Assembly: GCF_051020975.1 (NCBI RefSeq)
Contig: NW_027478160.1
Coordinates: 10,934,001-10,998,000, forward strand
Direction: 5' to 3'
DNA: 64,000 nt
Origin: Osmia lignaria lignaria
Taxonomy: Eukaryota > Arthropoda > Insecta > Hymenoptera > Megachilidae
Shown in pieces: positions 23,501 through 35,347 of the stretch. The notes under the pieces were generated by a model that saw only the letters and a program-made list of their open reading frames with translations, ran no database searches and was not told the origin of the DNA. The first letter of the stretch is position 1. Every line of letters starts with the position of its first letter. A program made the position numbers and the translations under genes.

Positions 23501-25042
23501 AGATACAGAAACACCGTGGCCCCTTTCTTTGCGATAACTCTGCACTATTGCGAGCTGCAAATGCCACTTCCAGCTTAGCTGTGCAGAAGAAGAACAACAA
23601 GAAGAAGAAATATCTCGAAATATGTCCGTCAGGCCCCTTCCCTTGAGATAAATCTGCAAATATCTCGGAAACGAAGCGAGCTATGCCAAAATGTTAAGAG
23701 ACCTTATTTGTAGACAATTAAGTTTCCTACTTTTTATGTTCTATGATATTTTTTGATCAGATGCGTAGTTCTCGAGATATATCAAGATATTTAAAAGTTC
23801 CGAAGCTGCACCAACATAATAGAGGTGCAGAAACACCGTGGCCTCTTTCTTTGAGATAACTCTGCACTATTGCGAGCTGCAAATGCCACTTCCAGCTTAG
23901 CTGTGCAGAAGAGGAACAACAAGAAGAAGAAATATCTCGGAATATGTCCGTCAGGCCCCTTCCCTTGAGATAAATCTGCAAATATCTCGGAAACGATGCC
24001 AGCTATGGCAAAATGTTAAGAGACCTTTTTTGTAGAGAATTAAGTTTCCTACTTTTTATCTTCTATGATATTTTCTGACCAGATTCGTAGTTCTCGAGAT
24101 ATATCAAGATATTTAAAAGTTCCGAAGCCGCACCAACATAATAGAGATACAGAAACACCGTGGCCCCTCTCTTTGAGATAACTCTGCACTATTGCGAGCT
24201 GCAAATGCCACTTCCAGCTTAGCTGTGCAGAAGAAGAACAACAAGAAGAAGAAATATCTCGAAATATGTCCGTCAGGACCCTTCCCTTGAGATAAATCTG
24301 CAAATATCTCGGAAACAAAGCGAGCTATTGCAAAACGTTAAGAGACCTTTTTTGTAGAGAATTAAGTTTCCTACTTTTTATGTTCTATGATATTTTTTGA
24401 TCAGATGCGTAGTTCTCGAGATATATCAAGATATTTAAAAGTTCCGAAGCTGCACCAACATAATAGAGGTGCAGAAACACCGTGGCCTCTTTCTTTGAGA
24501 TAACTCTGCACTATTGCGAGCTGCAAATGCCACTTCCAGCTTAGCTGTGCAGAAGAGGAACAACAAGAAGAAGAAATATCTCGGAATATGTCCGTCAGGC
24601 CCCTTCCCTTGAGATATATCTGCAAATATCTCGGAAACGAAGCGAGCTATGGCAAAATGTTAAGAGACCTTTTTTGTAGAGAATTATGTTCCCTACAATT
24701 TATGTTCTATGATATTTTTTGATCAGATGCGTAGTTCTCGAGATATATCAAGATATTTAAAATTTCCGAAGCCGCACCAACATAATAGAGATACAGAAAC
24801 ACCGTGGCCCCTTTCTTTGCGATAACTCTGCACTATTGCGAGCTGCAAATGCCACTTCCAGCTTAGCTGTGCAGAAGAAGAACAACAAGAAGAAGAAATA
24901 TCTCGAAATATGTCCGTCAGGCCCCTTCCCTTGAGATAAATCTGCAAATATCTCGGAAACGAAGCGAGCTATGCCAAAATGTTAAGAGACCTTATTTGTA
25001 GACAATTAAGTTTCCTACTTTTTGTGTTCTATGATATTTTTT
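20534..25042. repeat. 14-monomer HOR copy 1, 4509 bp (M64-M77)
   Basis: M64-M76 recur as M78-M90 at a spacing of 4509 bp, which is 14 units plus one inserted base. Markers in order: CCATCAGGACCC with GAGGTGCAG (M64), CACTAGTGCGAGCCGC (M65), ATCTGGAAATATG (M66), GGACAGATGCG and GCAAATGGCAC (M67), GTACATCAGG (M68), AAAATTTCCGAAG (M69), ACACGGTGG (M70), TTCTGACCAGATTCG (M71), the insertion monomer (M72), AAAATTTCCG again (M73). Over about 4.1 kb I see only about four substitutions between the two copies, so this duplication is recent. Confidence 0.92.
22144..24720. repeat. Nested 4-monomer repeat inside 14-monomer copy 1 (M69-M72, M73-M76)
   Basis: Two units of 1289 and 1288 bp begin with the same monomer, marked by AAAATTTCCGAAG and TTTGCGATAAC. 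M70 and M74 are near-identical (ACACGGTGG against ACACCGTGG). M71 and M75 share head and middle (TTCTGACCAGATTCG, CCCCTCTCTTTG) but end differently. The 1-bp longer unit contains the insertion monomer M72. A third start monomer of the same class follows as M77. The arrangement is copied at 26653-29229 with the outer HOR. Confidence 0.85.
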
Positions 25043-28000
25043 GATCAGATGCGTAGTTCTCGAGATATATCAAGATATTTAAAAGTTCCGAAGCTGCACC
25101 AACATAATAGAGGTGCAGAAACACCGTGGCCTCTTTCTTTGAGATAACTCTGCACTATTGCGAGCTGCAAATGCCACTTCCAGCTTAGCTGTGCAGAAGA
25201 GGAACAACAAGAAGAAGAAATATCTCGAAATATGTCCATCAGTACCCTTCCCTTGAGATAAATCTGCAAATATCTCGGAAACGAAGCGAGCTATGGCAAA
25301 ATGTTAAGAGACGTTTTTTGTAGAGAATTATGTTTCCAACAATTTATGTTCTATGATATTTTTTGATCAGAAGCGTAGTTTTCGAGATATATCGAGATAC
25401 TTAAAAGTTCCGAAGCCGCACCAACATAATAGAGATACAGAAACACCGTGGCCCCTTTCTTTGAGATAACTCTGCACTAGTGCGAGCCGCAAATGCCACT
25501 TCCAGCTTAGCTGTGCAGAAGAAGAACAACAAGAAGAAGAAATATCTCGGAATATGTCCGTCAGGCCCCTTCCCTTGAGATAAATCTGCAAATATCTCGG
25601 AAACCAAGCGAGCTATGGCAAAATGTTAAGAGACCTTATTTGTAGAGAATTAAGTTTCCTACTTTTTATGTTCTACGATATTTTTTGATCAGATGCGTAG
25701 TTCTCGAGATATATCAAGATATTTAAAAGTTCCGAAGCCGCACCAACATAATAGAGATACAGAAACACCGTGGCCCCTTTCTTTGAGATAACTCTGCACT
25801 ATTGCGAGCTGCAAATGCCACTTCCAGCTTAGCTGTGCAGAAGAAGAACAACAAGAAGAAGAAATATCTGGAAATATGTCCGTCAGGCCCCTTCCCTTGA
25901 GATAAATCTGCAAATATCTCGGAAACGAAGCGAGCTACGGCAAAATGTTAAGAGACCTTTTTTGTAGAAAATTAGGATTCCTACTTTTTATGTTCTATGA
26001 TATTTTTTGGACAGATGCGTAGTTCTCGAGATATATCAAGATATTTAAAAGTTCCGAAGCCGCACCAACATAATAGAGATACAGAAACACCGTGGCCCCT
26101 TTCTTTGAGATAACTCTGCACTATTGCGCGCTGCAAATGGCACTTCCAGCTTAGCTGTGCAGAAGAAGAACAACAAGAAGAAGAAATATCTCGAAATATG
26201 TCCGTCAGGCCCCTTCCCTTGAGATAAATCTGCAAATATCTCGGAAACGAAGCGAGCTATGGCAAAATGTTAAGAGACCTTTTTTGTAGAGAATTAAGTT
26301 TCCTACTTTCTATGTTCTATGATATTTTTTGATCAGATGCGTAGTTCTCGAGATATATCAAGATATTTAAAAGTTCCGAAGCCGCACCAACATAATAGAG
26401 ATACAGAAACACCGTGGCCCCTTTCTTTGAGATAACTCTGCACGATTGCGAGCTGGAAATGCCACTTCCAGTTTAGCTGTGCAGAAGAAGAACAACAAGA
26501 AGAAGAAATATCTCGAAATATGTACATCAGGACCCTTCCCTTGAGATAAATCTGCAAATATCTCGGAAACGAAGCGAGCTATGGCAAAATGTTAAGAGAC
26601 CTTTTTTGTAGAGAATTATGTTCCCTACAATTTATGTTCTATGATATTTTTTGATCAGATGCGTAGTTCTCGAGATATATCAAGATATTTAAAATTTCCG
26701 AAGCCGCACCAACATAATAGAGATACAGAAACACCGTGGCCCCTTTCTTTGCGATAACTCTGCACTATTGCGAGCTGCAAATGCCACTTCCAGCTTAGCT
26801 GTGCAGAAGAAGAACAACAAGAAGAAGAAATATCTCGAAATATGTCCGTCAGGCCCCTTCCCTTGAGATAAATCTGCAAATATCTCGGAAACGAAGCGAG
26901 CTATGCCAAAATGTTAAGAGACCTTATTTGTAGACAATTAAGTTTCCTACTTTTTATGTTCTATGATATTTTTTGATCAGATGGGTAGTTCTCGAGATAT
27001 ATCAAGATATTTAAAAGTTCCGAAGCTGCACCAACATAATAGAGGTGCAGAAACACGGTGGCCTCTTTCTTTGAGATAACTCTGCACTATTGCGAGCTGC
27101 AAATGCCACTTCCAGCTTAGCTGTGCAGAAGAGCAACAACAAGAAGAAGAAATATCTCGGAATATGTCCGTCAGGCCCCTTCCCTTGAGATAAATCTGCA
27201 AATATCTCGGAAACGATGCCAGCTATGGCAAAATGTTAAGAGACCTTATTTGTAGAGAATTAAGTTTCCTACTTTTTATCTTCTATGATATTTTCTGACC
27301 AGATTCGTAGTTCTCGAGATATATCAAGATATTTAAAAGTTCCGAAGCCGCACCAACATAATAGAGATACAGAAACACCGTGGCCCCTCTCTTTGAGATA
27401 ACTCTGCACTATTGCGAGCTGCAAATGCCACTTCCAGCTTAGCTGTGCAGAAGAAGAACAACAAGAAGAAGAAATATCTGGAAATATGTCCGTCAGGCCC
27501 CTTCCCTTGAGATAAATCTGCAAATATCTCGGAAACGAAGCGAGCTACGGCAAAATGTTAAGAGACCTTTTTTGTAGAAAATTAGGATTCCTACTTTTTA
27601 TGTTCTATGATATTTTTTGAACAGATGCGTAGTTCTCGAGATATATCAAGATATTTAAAAGTTCCGAAGCCGCACCAACATAATAGAGATACAGAAACAC
27701 CGTGGCCCCTTTCTTTGAGATAACTCTGCAACTATTGCGCGCTGCAAATGGCACTTCCAGCTTAGCTGTGCAGAAGAAGAACAACAAGAAGAAGAAATAT
27801 CTCGACATATGTCCGTCAGGCCCCTTCCCTTGAGATAAATCTGCAAATATCTCGGAAACGAAGCGAGCTATGGCAAAATGTTAAGAGACCTTTTTTGTAG
27901 AGAATTATGTTCCCTACAATTTATGTTCTATGATATTTTTTGATCAGATGCGTAGTTCTCGAGATATATCAAGATATTTAAAATTTCCGAAGCCGCACCA

Positions 28001-29229
28001 ACATAATAGAGATACAGAAACACCGTGGCCCCTTTCTTTGCGATAACTCTGCACTATTGCGAGCTGCAAATGCCACTTCCAGCTTAGCTGTGCAGAAGAA
28101 GAACAACAAGAAGAAGAAATATCTCGAAATATGTCCGTCAGGCCCCTTCCCTTGAGATAAATCTGCAAATATCTCGGAAACGAAGCGAGCTATGCCAAAA
28201 TGTTAAGAGACCTTATTTGTAGACAATTAAGTTTCCTACTTTTTATGTTCTATGATATTTTTTGATCAGATGCGTAGTTCTCGAGATATATCAAGATATT
28301 TAAAAGTTCCGAAGCTGCACCAACATAATAGAGGTGCAGAAACACCGTGGCCTCTTTCTTTGAGATAACTCTGCACTATTGCGAGCTGCAAATGCCACTT
28401 CCAGCTTAGCTGTGCAGAAGAGGAACAACAAGAAGAAGAAATATCTCGGAATATGTCCGTCAGGCCCCTTCCCTTGAGATAAATCTGCAAATATCTCGGA
28501 AACGATGCCAGCTATGGCAAAATGTTAAGAGACCTTTTTTGTAGAGAATTAAGTTTCCTACTTTTTATCTTCTATGATATTTTCTGACCAGATTCGTAGT
28601 TCTCGAGATATATCAAGATATTTAAAAGTTCCGAAGCCGCACCAACATAATAGAGATACAGAAACACCGTGGCCCCTCTCTTTGAGATAACTCTGCACTA
28701 TTGCGAGCTGCAAATGCCACTTCCAGCTTAGCTGTGCAGAAGAAGAACAACAAGAAGAAGAAATATCTCGAAATATGTCCGTCAGGACCCTTCCCTTGAG
28801 ATAAATCTGCAAATATCTCGGAAACAAAGCGAGCTATTGCAAAACGTTAAGAGACCTTTTTTGTAGAGAATTAAGTTTCCTACTTTTTATGTTCTATGAT
28901 ATTTTTTGATCAGATGCGTAGTTCTCGAGATATATCAAGATATTTAAAAGTTCCGAAGCTGCACCAACATAATAGAGGTGCAGAAACACCGTGGCCTCTT
29001 TCTTTGAGATAACTCTGCACTATTGCGAGCTGCAAATGCCACTTCCAGCTTAGCTGTGCAGAAGAGGAACAACAAGAAGAAGAAATATCTCGGAATATGT
29101 CCGTCAGGCCCCTTCCCTTGAGATATATCTGCAAATATCTCGGAAACGATGCCAGCTATGGGAAAATGTTAAGAGACCTTTTTTGTAGAGAATTAAGTTT
29201 CCTACTTTTTATCTTCTATGCTATTTTTT
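25043..29229. repeat. 14-monomer HOR copy 2, 13 monomers (M78-M90)
   Basis: This block matches copy 1 until the tail of M90. Differences noticed: CAGTACCC for CAGGACCC near 25252, GAGCAACAAC for GAGGAACAAC near 27133, GGAAACGAAG for GGAAACCAAG near 26244 and CTCGG for CTAGG near 25275. Near 29150 the copies part: M90 continues GATGCCAGCTATGGG, while M76 continues GAAGCGAGC into a GTTCCCTACAATTT tail. The expected fourteenth monomer is absent and the 9-monomer material begins. Confidence 0.9.
26653..29229. repeat. Nested 4-monomer repeat inside 14-monomer copy 2 (M83-M86, M87-M90)
   Basis: This is the copy of 22144-24720 produced by the outer 4509-bp duplication, with the same 1289 and 1288 bp unit sizes. 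Because it moves with the outer repeat, the tetramer duplication happened before the 14-monomer duplication. Confidence 0.85.
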
Positions 29230-31161
29230 GATCAGATGCGTAGTTCTCGAGATATATCAAGATATTTAAAAGTTCCGAAGCCGCACCAACATAATAGAGA
29301 TACAGAAACACCGTGGCCCCTTTCTTTGAGAAAACTCTGCACTATTGCGAGCTGTAAATGCCACTTCCAGCTTAGCTGTGCAGAAGAAGAACAACAAGAA
29401 GAAGAAATATCTCGAAATATGTCCGTCAGGCCCCTTCCCTTGAGATAAATCGGCAAGTATCTCGGAAACGAAGCGAGCTATGGCAAAATGTTAAGAGACC
29501 TTTTTTGTAGACAATTATGTTTCCTACAATTTATGTTCTATGATATTTTTTGATCAGATGCGTAGTTCTCGAGATATATCAAGATATTTAAAAGTTCCGA
29601 AGCCGCACCAACATAATAGAGATACAGAAACACCGTGGCCCCTCTCTTTGAGATAACTCTGCACTATTGCGAGCTGGAAATGCCACGTCCAGTTTAGCTG
29701 TGCAGAAGAAGAACAACAAGAAGAAGAAATATCTCGAAATATGTCCGTCAGGCCCCTTCCCTTGAGATAAATCTGCAAATATCTCGGAAACGAAGCGAGC
29801 TACGGCAAAATGTTAAGAGACCTTTTTTGTAGAGAATTATGTTTCCTACTTTTTATGTTCTATGATATTTTTTGATCAGACGCGTAGTTCTCGAGATATA
29901 TCAAGATATTTAAAAGTTCCGAAGCCGCACCAACATAATAGAGATACAGAAACACCGTGGCCCCTTTCTTTGAGATAACTCTGCACTATTGCGAGCTGCA
30001 AATGCCACTCCCAGCTTAGCTGTGCAGAAGAAGAACAACAAGAAGAAGAAATATCTCGAAATATGTCCGTCAGGCCCCGGCCCTTGAGATATATCTGCAA
30101 ATATCTCGGAAACAAAGCGAGCTATGGCAAAATGTTAAGAGACCTTTTTTGTAGAGAATTAAGTTTCCTACTTTTTATGTTCTATGATATTTGTTGATCA
30201 GATGCGCAGTTCTCGATATATATCAAGATATTTAAAAGTTCCGAAGCCGCACCAACATAATAGAGATACAGAAACACCGTGGCCCCTTTCTTTGAGATAA
30301 CTCTGCACTATTGCGCGCTGCAAATGCCACTTCCAGCTTAGCTGTGCAGAAGAAGAACAACAAGAAGAAGAAATATCTCGAAATATGTCCGTCAGGCCCC
30401 TTCTCTTGAGATAAATCTGCAAATATCTCGGAAACGAAGCGAGCTATGGCAAAATGTTAAGAGACCTTTTTTGTAGAGAATTAAGTTTCCTACTTTTTAT
30501 GTTCTATGATATTTTTTGATCAGATGCGTAGTTCTCGAGATATATCAAGATATTTAAAAGCTCCGAAGCTGCACCAACATAATAGAGGTACAGAAACACC
30601 GTGGCCCCTTTCTTTGAGATAACTCTGCACTATTGCGAGCTGCAAATGCCACTTCCAGCTTAGCTGTGCAGAAGAAGAACAACAAGAATAAGAAATATTT
30701 CGAAATATGTCCGTCAGGCCCCTTCCCTTGAGATAAATCTGCAAATATCTCGGAAACGAAGCGAGCTATGGCAAAATGTTAAGAGACCTTTTTTGTAGAG
30801 ACTTAAGTTTCCTACTTTTTATGTTCTATGATATTTTTCGATCAGAGGCGTAGTTCTCGAGATATATCAAGATATTTAAAATTTCCGAAGCCGCACCAAC
30901 ATAATAGAGATACAGAAACACCGTGGCCCCTTTCTTTGCGATAACTCTGCACTATTGCGAGCTGCAAATGCCACTTCCAGCTTCGCTGTGCAGAGGAAGA
31001 ACAACAAGAAGAAGAAATATCTCGAAATATGTCCGTCAGGCCCCTTCCCTTGAGATAAATCTGCAAATATCTCGGAAACGAAGCGAGCTATGCCAAAATG
31101 TTAAGAGACCTTATTTGTAGACAATTAAGTTTCCTACTTTTTATGTTCTATGATATTTTTT
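28264..31161. repeat. 9-monomer HOR copy 1, 2898 bp (M88-M96)
   Basis: M88-M94 recur as M97-M103 at exactly 2898 bp. The first three monomers also belong to copy 2 of the 14-monomer HOR, so the two HORs overlap. Markers: GAGGTGCAG (M88), TTCTGACCAGATTCG with CAGGACCC (M89), GAGATATATC with GATGCCAGC (M90), ATCGGCAAGTATC (M91), CCACGTCCAGTTTAG (M92), GATCAGACGCG (M93), TTGTTGATCAGATGCGCAG (M94), CAAGAATAAG (M95, class D of the left HOR), AAAATTTCCG (M96). Confidence 0.9.
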
Positions 31162-33415
31162 GATCAGATGCGTAGTTCTCGAGATATATCAAGATATTTA
31201 AAAGTTCCGAAGCTGCACCAACATAATAGAGGTGCAGAAACACCGTGGCCTCTTTCTTTGAGATAACTCTGCACTATTGCGAGCTGCAAATGCCACTTCC
31301 AGCTTAGCTGTGCAGAAGAGGAACAACAAGAAGAAGAAATATCTCGGAATATGTCCGTCAGGCCCCTTCCCTTGAGATAAATCTGCAAATATCTCGGAAA
31401 CGATGCCAGCTATGGCAAAATGTTAAGAGACCTTTTTTGTAGAGAATTAAGTTTCCTACTTTTTATCTTCTATGATATTTTCTGACCAGATTCGTAGTTC
31501 TCGAGATATATCAAGATATTTAAAAGTTCCGAAGCCGCACCAACATAATAGAGATACAGAAACACCGTGGCCCCTCTCTTTGAGATAACTCTGCACTATT
31601 GCGAGCTGCAAATGCCACTTCCAGCTTAGCTGTGCAGAAGAAGAACAACAAGAAGAAGAAATATCTCGAAATATGTCCGTCAGGACCCTTCCCTTGAGAT
31701 AAATCTGCAAATATCTCGGAAACAAAGCGAGCTATTGCAAAACGTTAAGAGACCTTTTTTGTAGAGAATTAAGTTTCCTACTTTTTATGTTCTATGATAT
31801 TTTTTGATCAGATGCGTAGTTCTCGAGATATATCAAGATATTTAAAAGTTCCGAAGCTGCACCAACATAATAGAGGTGCAGAAACACCGTGGCCTCTTTC
31901 TTTGAGATAACTCTGCACTATTGCGAGCTGCAAATGCCACTTCCAGCTTAGCTGTGCAGAAGAGGAACAACAAGAAGAAGAAATATCTCGGAATATGTCC
32001 GTCAGGCCCCTTCCCTTGAGATATATCTGCAAATATCTCGGAAACGATGCCAGCTATGGGAAAATGTTAAGAGACCTTTTTTGTAGAGAATTAAGTTTCC
32101 TACTTTTTATCTTCTATGCTATTTTTTGATCAGATGCGTAGTTCTCGAGATATATCAAGATATTTAAAAGTTCCGAAGCCGCACCAACATAATAGAGATA
32201 CAGAAACACCGTGGCCCCTTTCTTTGAGATAACTCTGCACTATTGCGAGCTGTAAATGCCACTTCCAGCTTAGCTGTGCAGAAGAAGAACAACAAGAAGA
32301 AGAAATATCTCGAAATATGTCCGTCAGGCCCCTTCCCTTGAGATAAATCGGCAAGTATCTCGGAAACGAAGCGAGCTATGGCAAAATGTTAAGAGACCTT
32401 TTTTGTAGACAATTATGTTTCCTACAATTTATGTTCTATGATATTTTTTGAACAGATGCGTAGTTCTCGAGATATATCAAGATATTTAAAAGTTCCGAAG
32501 CCGCACCAACATAATAGAGATACAGAAACACCGTGGCCCCTCTCTTTGAGATAACTCTGCACTATTGCGAGCTGGAAATGCCACGTCCAGTTTAGCTGTG
32601 CAGAAGAAGAACAACAAGAAGAAGAAATATCTCGAAATATGTCCGTCAGGCCCCTTCCCTTGAGATAAATCTGCAAATATCTCGGAAACGAAGCGAGCTA
32701 TGGCAAAATGTTAAGAGACCTTTTTTGTAGAGAATTATGTTTCCTACTTTTTATGTTCTATGATATTTTTTGATCAGACGCGTAGTTCTCGAGATATATC
32801 AAGATATTTAAAAGTTCCGAAGCCGCACCAACATAATAGAGATACAGAAACACCGTGGCCCCTTTCTTTGAGATAACTCTGCACTATTGCGAGCTGCAAA
32901 TGCCACTTCCAGCTTAGCTGTGCAGAAGAAGAACAACAAGAAGAAGAAATATCTCGAAATATGTCCGTCAGGCCCCTTCCCTTGAGATATATCTGCAAAT
33001 ATCTCGGAAACAAAGCGAGCTATGGCAAAATGTTAAGAGACCTTTTTTGTAGAGAATTAAGTTTCCTACTTTTTATGTTCTATGATATTTGTTGATCAGA
33101 TGCGCAGTTCTCGATATATATCAAGATATTTAAAAGTTCCGAAGCCGCACCAACATAATAGAGATACAGAGACACCGTGGCCCCTTTCTTTGAGATAACT
33201 CTGCACTATTGCGCGCTGCAAATGCCACTTCCAGCTTAGCTGTGCAGAAGAAGAACAACAAGAAGAAGAAATATCTCGAAATATGTCCGTCAGGCCCCTT
33301 CCCTTGAGATAAATCTGCAAATATCTCGGAAACGAAGCGAGCTATGGCAAAATGTTAAGAGACCTTTTTTGTAGAGACTTAAGTTTCCTACTTTTTATGT
33401 TCTATGATATTTTTC
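31162..33415. repeat. 9-monomer HOR copy 2, seven monomers retained (M97-M103)
   Basis: M97-M103 match M88-M94 with about eight substitutions by eye, for example GAACAG for GATCAG at 32450, CCCCTTCCC for CCCCGGCCC near 32970 and ACAGAGAC for ACAGAAAC near 33165. From the tail of M103 (GAGACTTAAG, TTTTTCGATCAGAGG) it passes into a 966-bp trimer block instead of the class D monomer of copy 1. Confidence 0.88.
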
Positions 33416-35347
33416 GATCAGAGGCGTAGTTCTCGAGATATATCAAGATATTTAAAAGTTCCGAAGCCGCACCAACATAATAGAGATACAGAAACACCGT
33501 GGCCCCTTTCTTTGAGATAACTCTGCACGATTGCGAGCTGGAAATGCCACTTCCAGTTTAGCTGTGCAGAAGAAGAACAACAAGAAGAAGAAATATCTCG
33601 AAATATGTCCATCAGGACCCTTCCCTTGAGATAAATCTGCAAATATCTCGGAAACAAAGCGAGCTATGGCAAAATGTTAAGAGACGTTTTTTGTAGAGAA
33701 TTATGTTTCCTACAATTTATGTTCTATGATATTTTTTGATCAGAAGCGTAGTTTTCGAGATATATCGAGATACTTAAAAGTTCCGAAGCCGCACCAACAT
33801 AATAGAGGTGCAGAAACACCGTGGCCTCTTTCTTTGAGATAACTCTGCACTATTGCGAGCTGCAAATGCCACTTCCAGCTTAGCTGTGCAGAAGAAGAAC
33901 AACAAGAAGAAGAAATATCTCGAAATATGTCCGTCAGGCCCCTTCCCTTGAGATAAATCTGCAAATATCTCGGAAACGAAGCGAGCTATGGCAAAATGTT
34001 AAGAGACCTTTTTTGTAGAGAATTAAGTTTCCTACTTTTTATGTTCTATGATATTTTTTGATCAGATGCGTAGTTCTCGAGATATATCAAGATATTTAAA
34101 AGTTCCGAAGCCGCACCAACATAATAGAGATACAGAAACACCGTGGCCCCTTTCTTTGAGATAACTCTGCACTATTGCGCGCTGCAAATGCCACTTCCAG
34201 CTTAGCTGTGCAGAAGAAGAACAACAAGAAGAAGAAATATCTCGAAATATGTCCGTCAGGCCCCTTCCCTTGAGATAAATCTGCAAATATCTCGGAAACG
34301 AAGCGAGCTATGGCAAAATGTTAAGAGACCTTTTTTGTAGAGACTTAAGTTTCCTACTTTTTATGTTCTATGATATTTTTCGATCAGAGGCGTAGTTCTC
34401 GAGATATATCAAGATATTTAAAAGTTCCGAAGCCGCACCAACATAATAGAGATACAGAAACACCGTGGCCCCTTTCTTTGAGATAACTCTGCACGATTGC
34501 GAGCTGGAAATGCCACTTCCAGTTTAGCTGTGCAGAAGAAGAACAACAAGAAGAAGAAATATCTCGAAATATGTCCATCAGGACCCTTCCCTTGAGATAA
34601 ATCTGCAAATATCTCGGAAACAAAGCGAGCTATGGCAAAATGTTAAGAGACGTTTTTTGTAGAGAATTATGTTTCCTACAATTTATGTTCTATGATATTT
34701 TTTGATCAGAAGCGTAGTTTTCGAGATATATCGAGATACTTAAAAGTTCCGAAGCCGCACCAACATAATAGAGGTGCAGAAACACCGTGGCCTCTTTCTT
34801 TGAGATAACTCTGCACTATTGCGAGCTGCAAATGCCACTTCCAGCTTAGCTGTGCAGAGGAGGAACAACAAGAAGAAGAAATATCTCGGAATATGTCCGT
34901 CAGGCCCCTTCCCTTGAGATAAATCTGCAAATATCTCGGAAACGAAGCGAGCTATGGCAAAATGTTAAGAGACCTTTTTTGTAGAGAATTAAGTTTCCTA
35001 CTTTTTATGTTCTATGATATTTTTTGATCAGATGCGTAGTTCTCGAGATATATCAAGATATTTAAAAGTTCCGAAGCCGCACCAACATAATAGAGATACA
35101 GAAACACCGTGGCCCCTTTCTTTGAGATAACTCTGCACGATTGCGAGCTGGAAATGCCACTTCCAGTTTAGCTGTGCAGAAGAAGAACAACAAGAAGAAG
35201 AAATATCTCGAAATATGTCCATCAGGACCCTTCCCTTGAGATAAATCTGCAAATATCTCGGAAACGAAGCGAGCTATGGCAAAATGTTAAGAGACCTTTT
35301 TTGTAGACAATTATGTTCCCAACAATTTATGTTCTATCATATTTTTT
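33094..35347. repeat. 966-bp trimer repeat (M103-M105, M106-M108) plus M109
   Basis: M104 and M107 (33416, 34382) share CACGATTGCGAGCTGG, CCATCAGGACCC and GGAAACAAAG. M105 and M108 share CGAGATACTTAAAAG with GAGGTGCAG. M103 and M106 share GCGCGC and the GAGACTTAAG tail but differ in the head. M109 (35026) has an M106-like head and an M104-like body, so it is a hybrid ending the trimer run. M108 carries GCAGAGGAGGAAC, unlike M105. Confidence 0.85.

Noticed and set aside
29218..29448. Plus-strand open frames (also at 30923, 45004 and 49188)
   Set aside because: They open only where private substitutions remove a stop in a few monomers and are not shared by relatives of the same class beyond direct copies.
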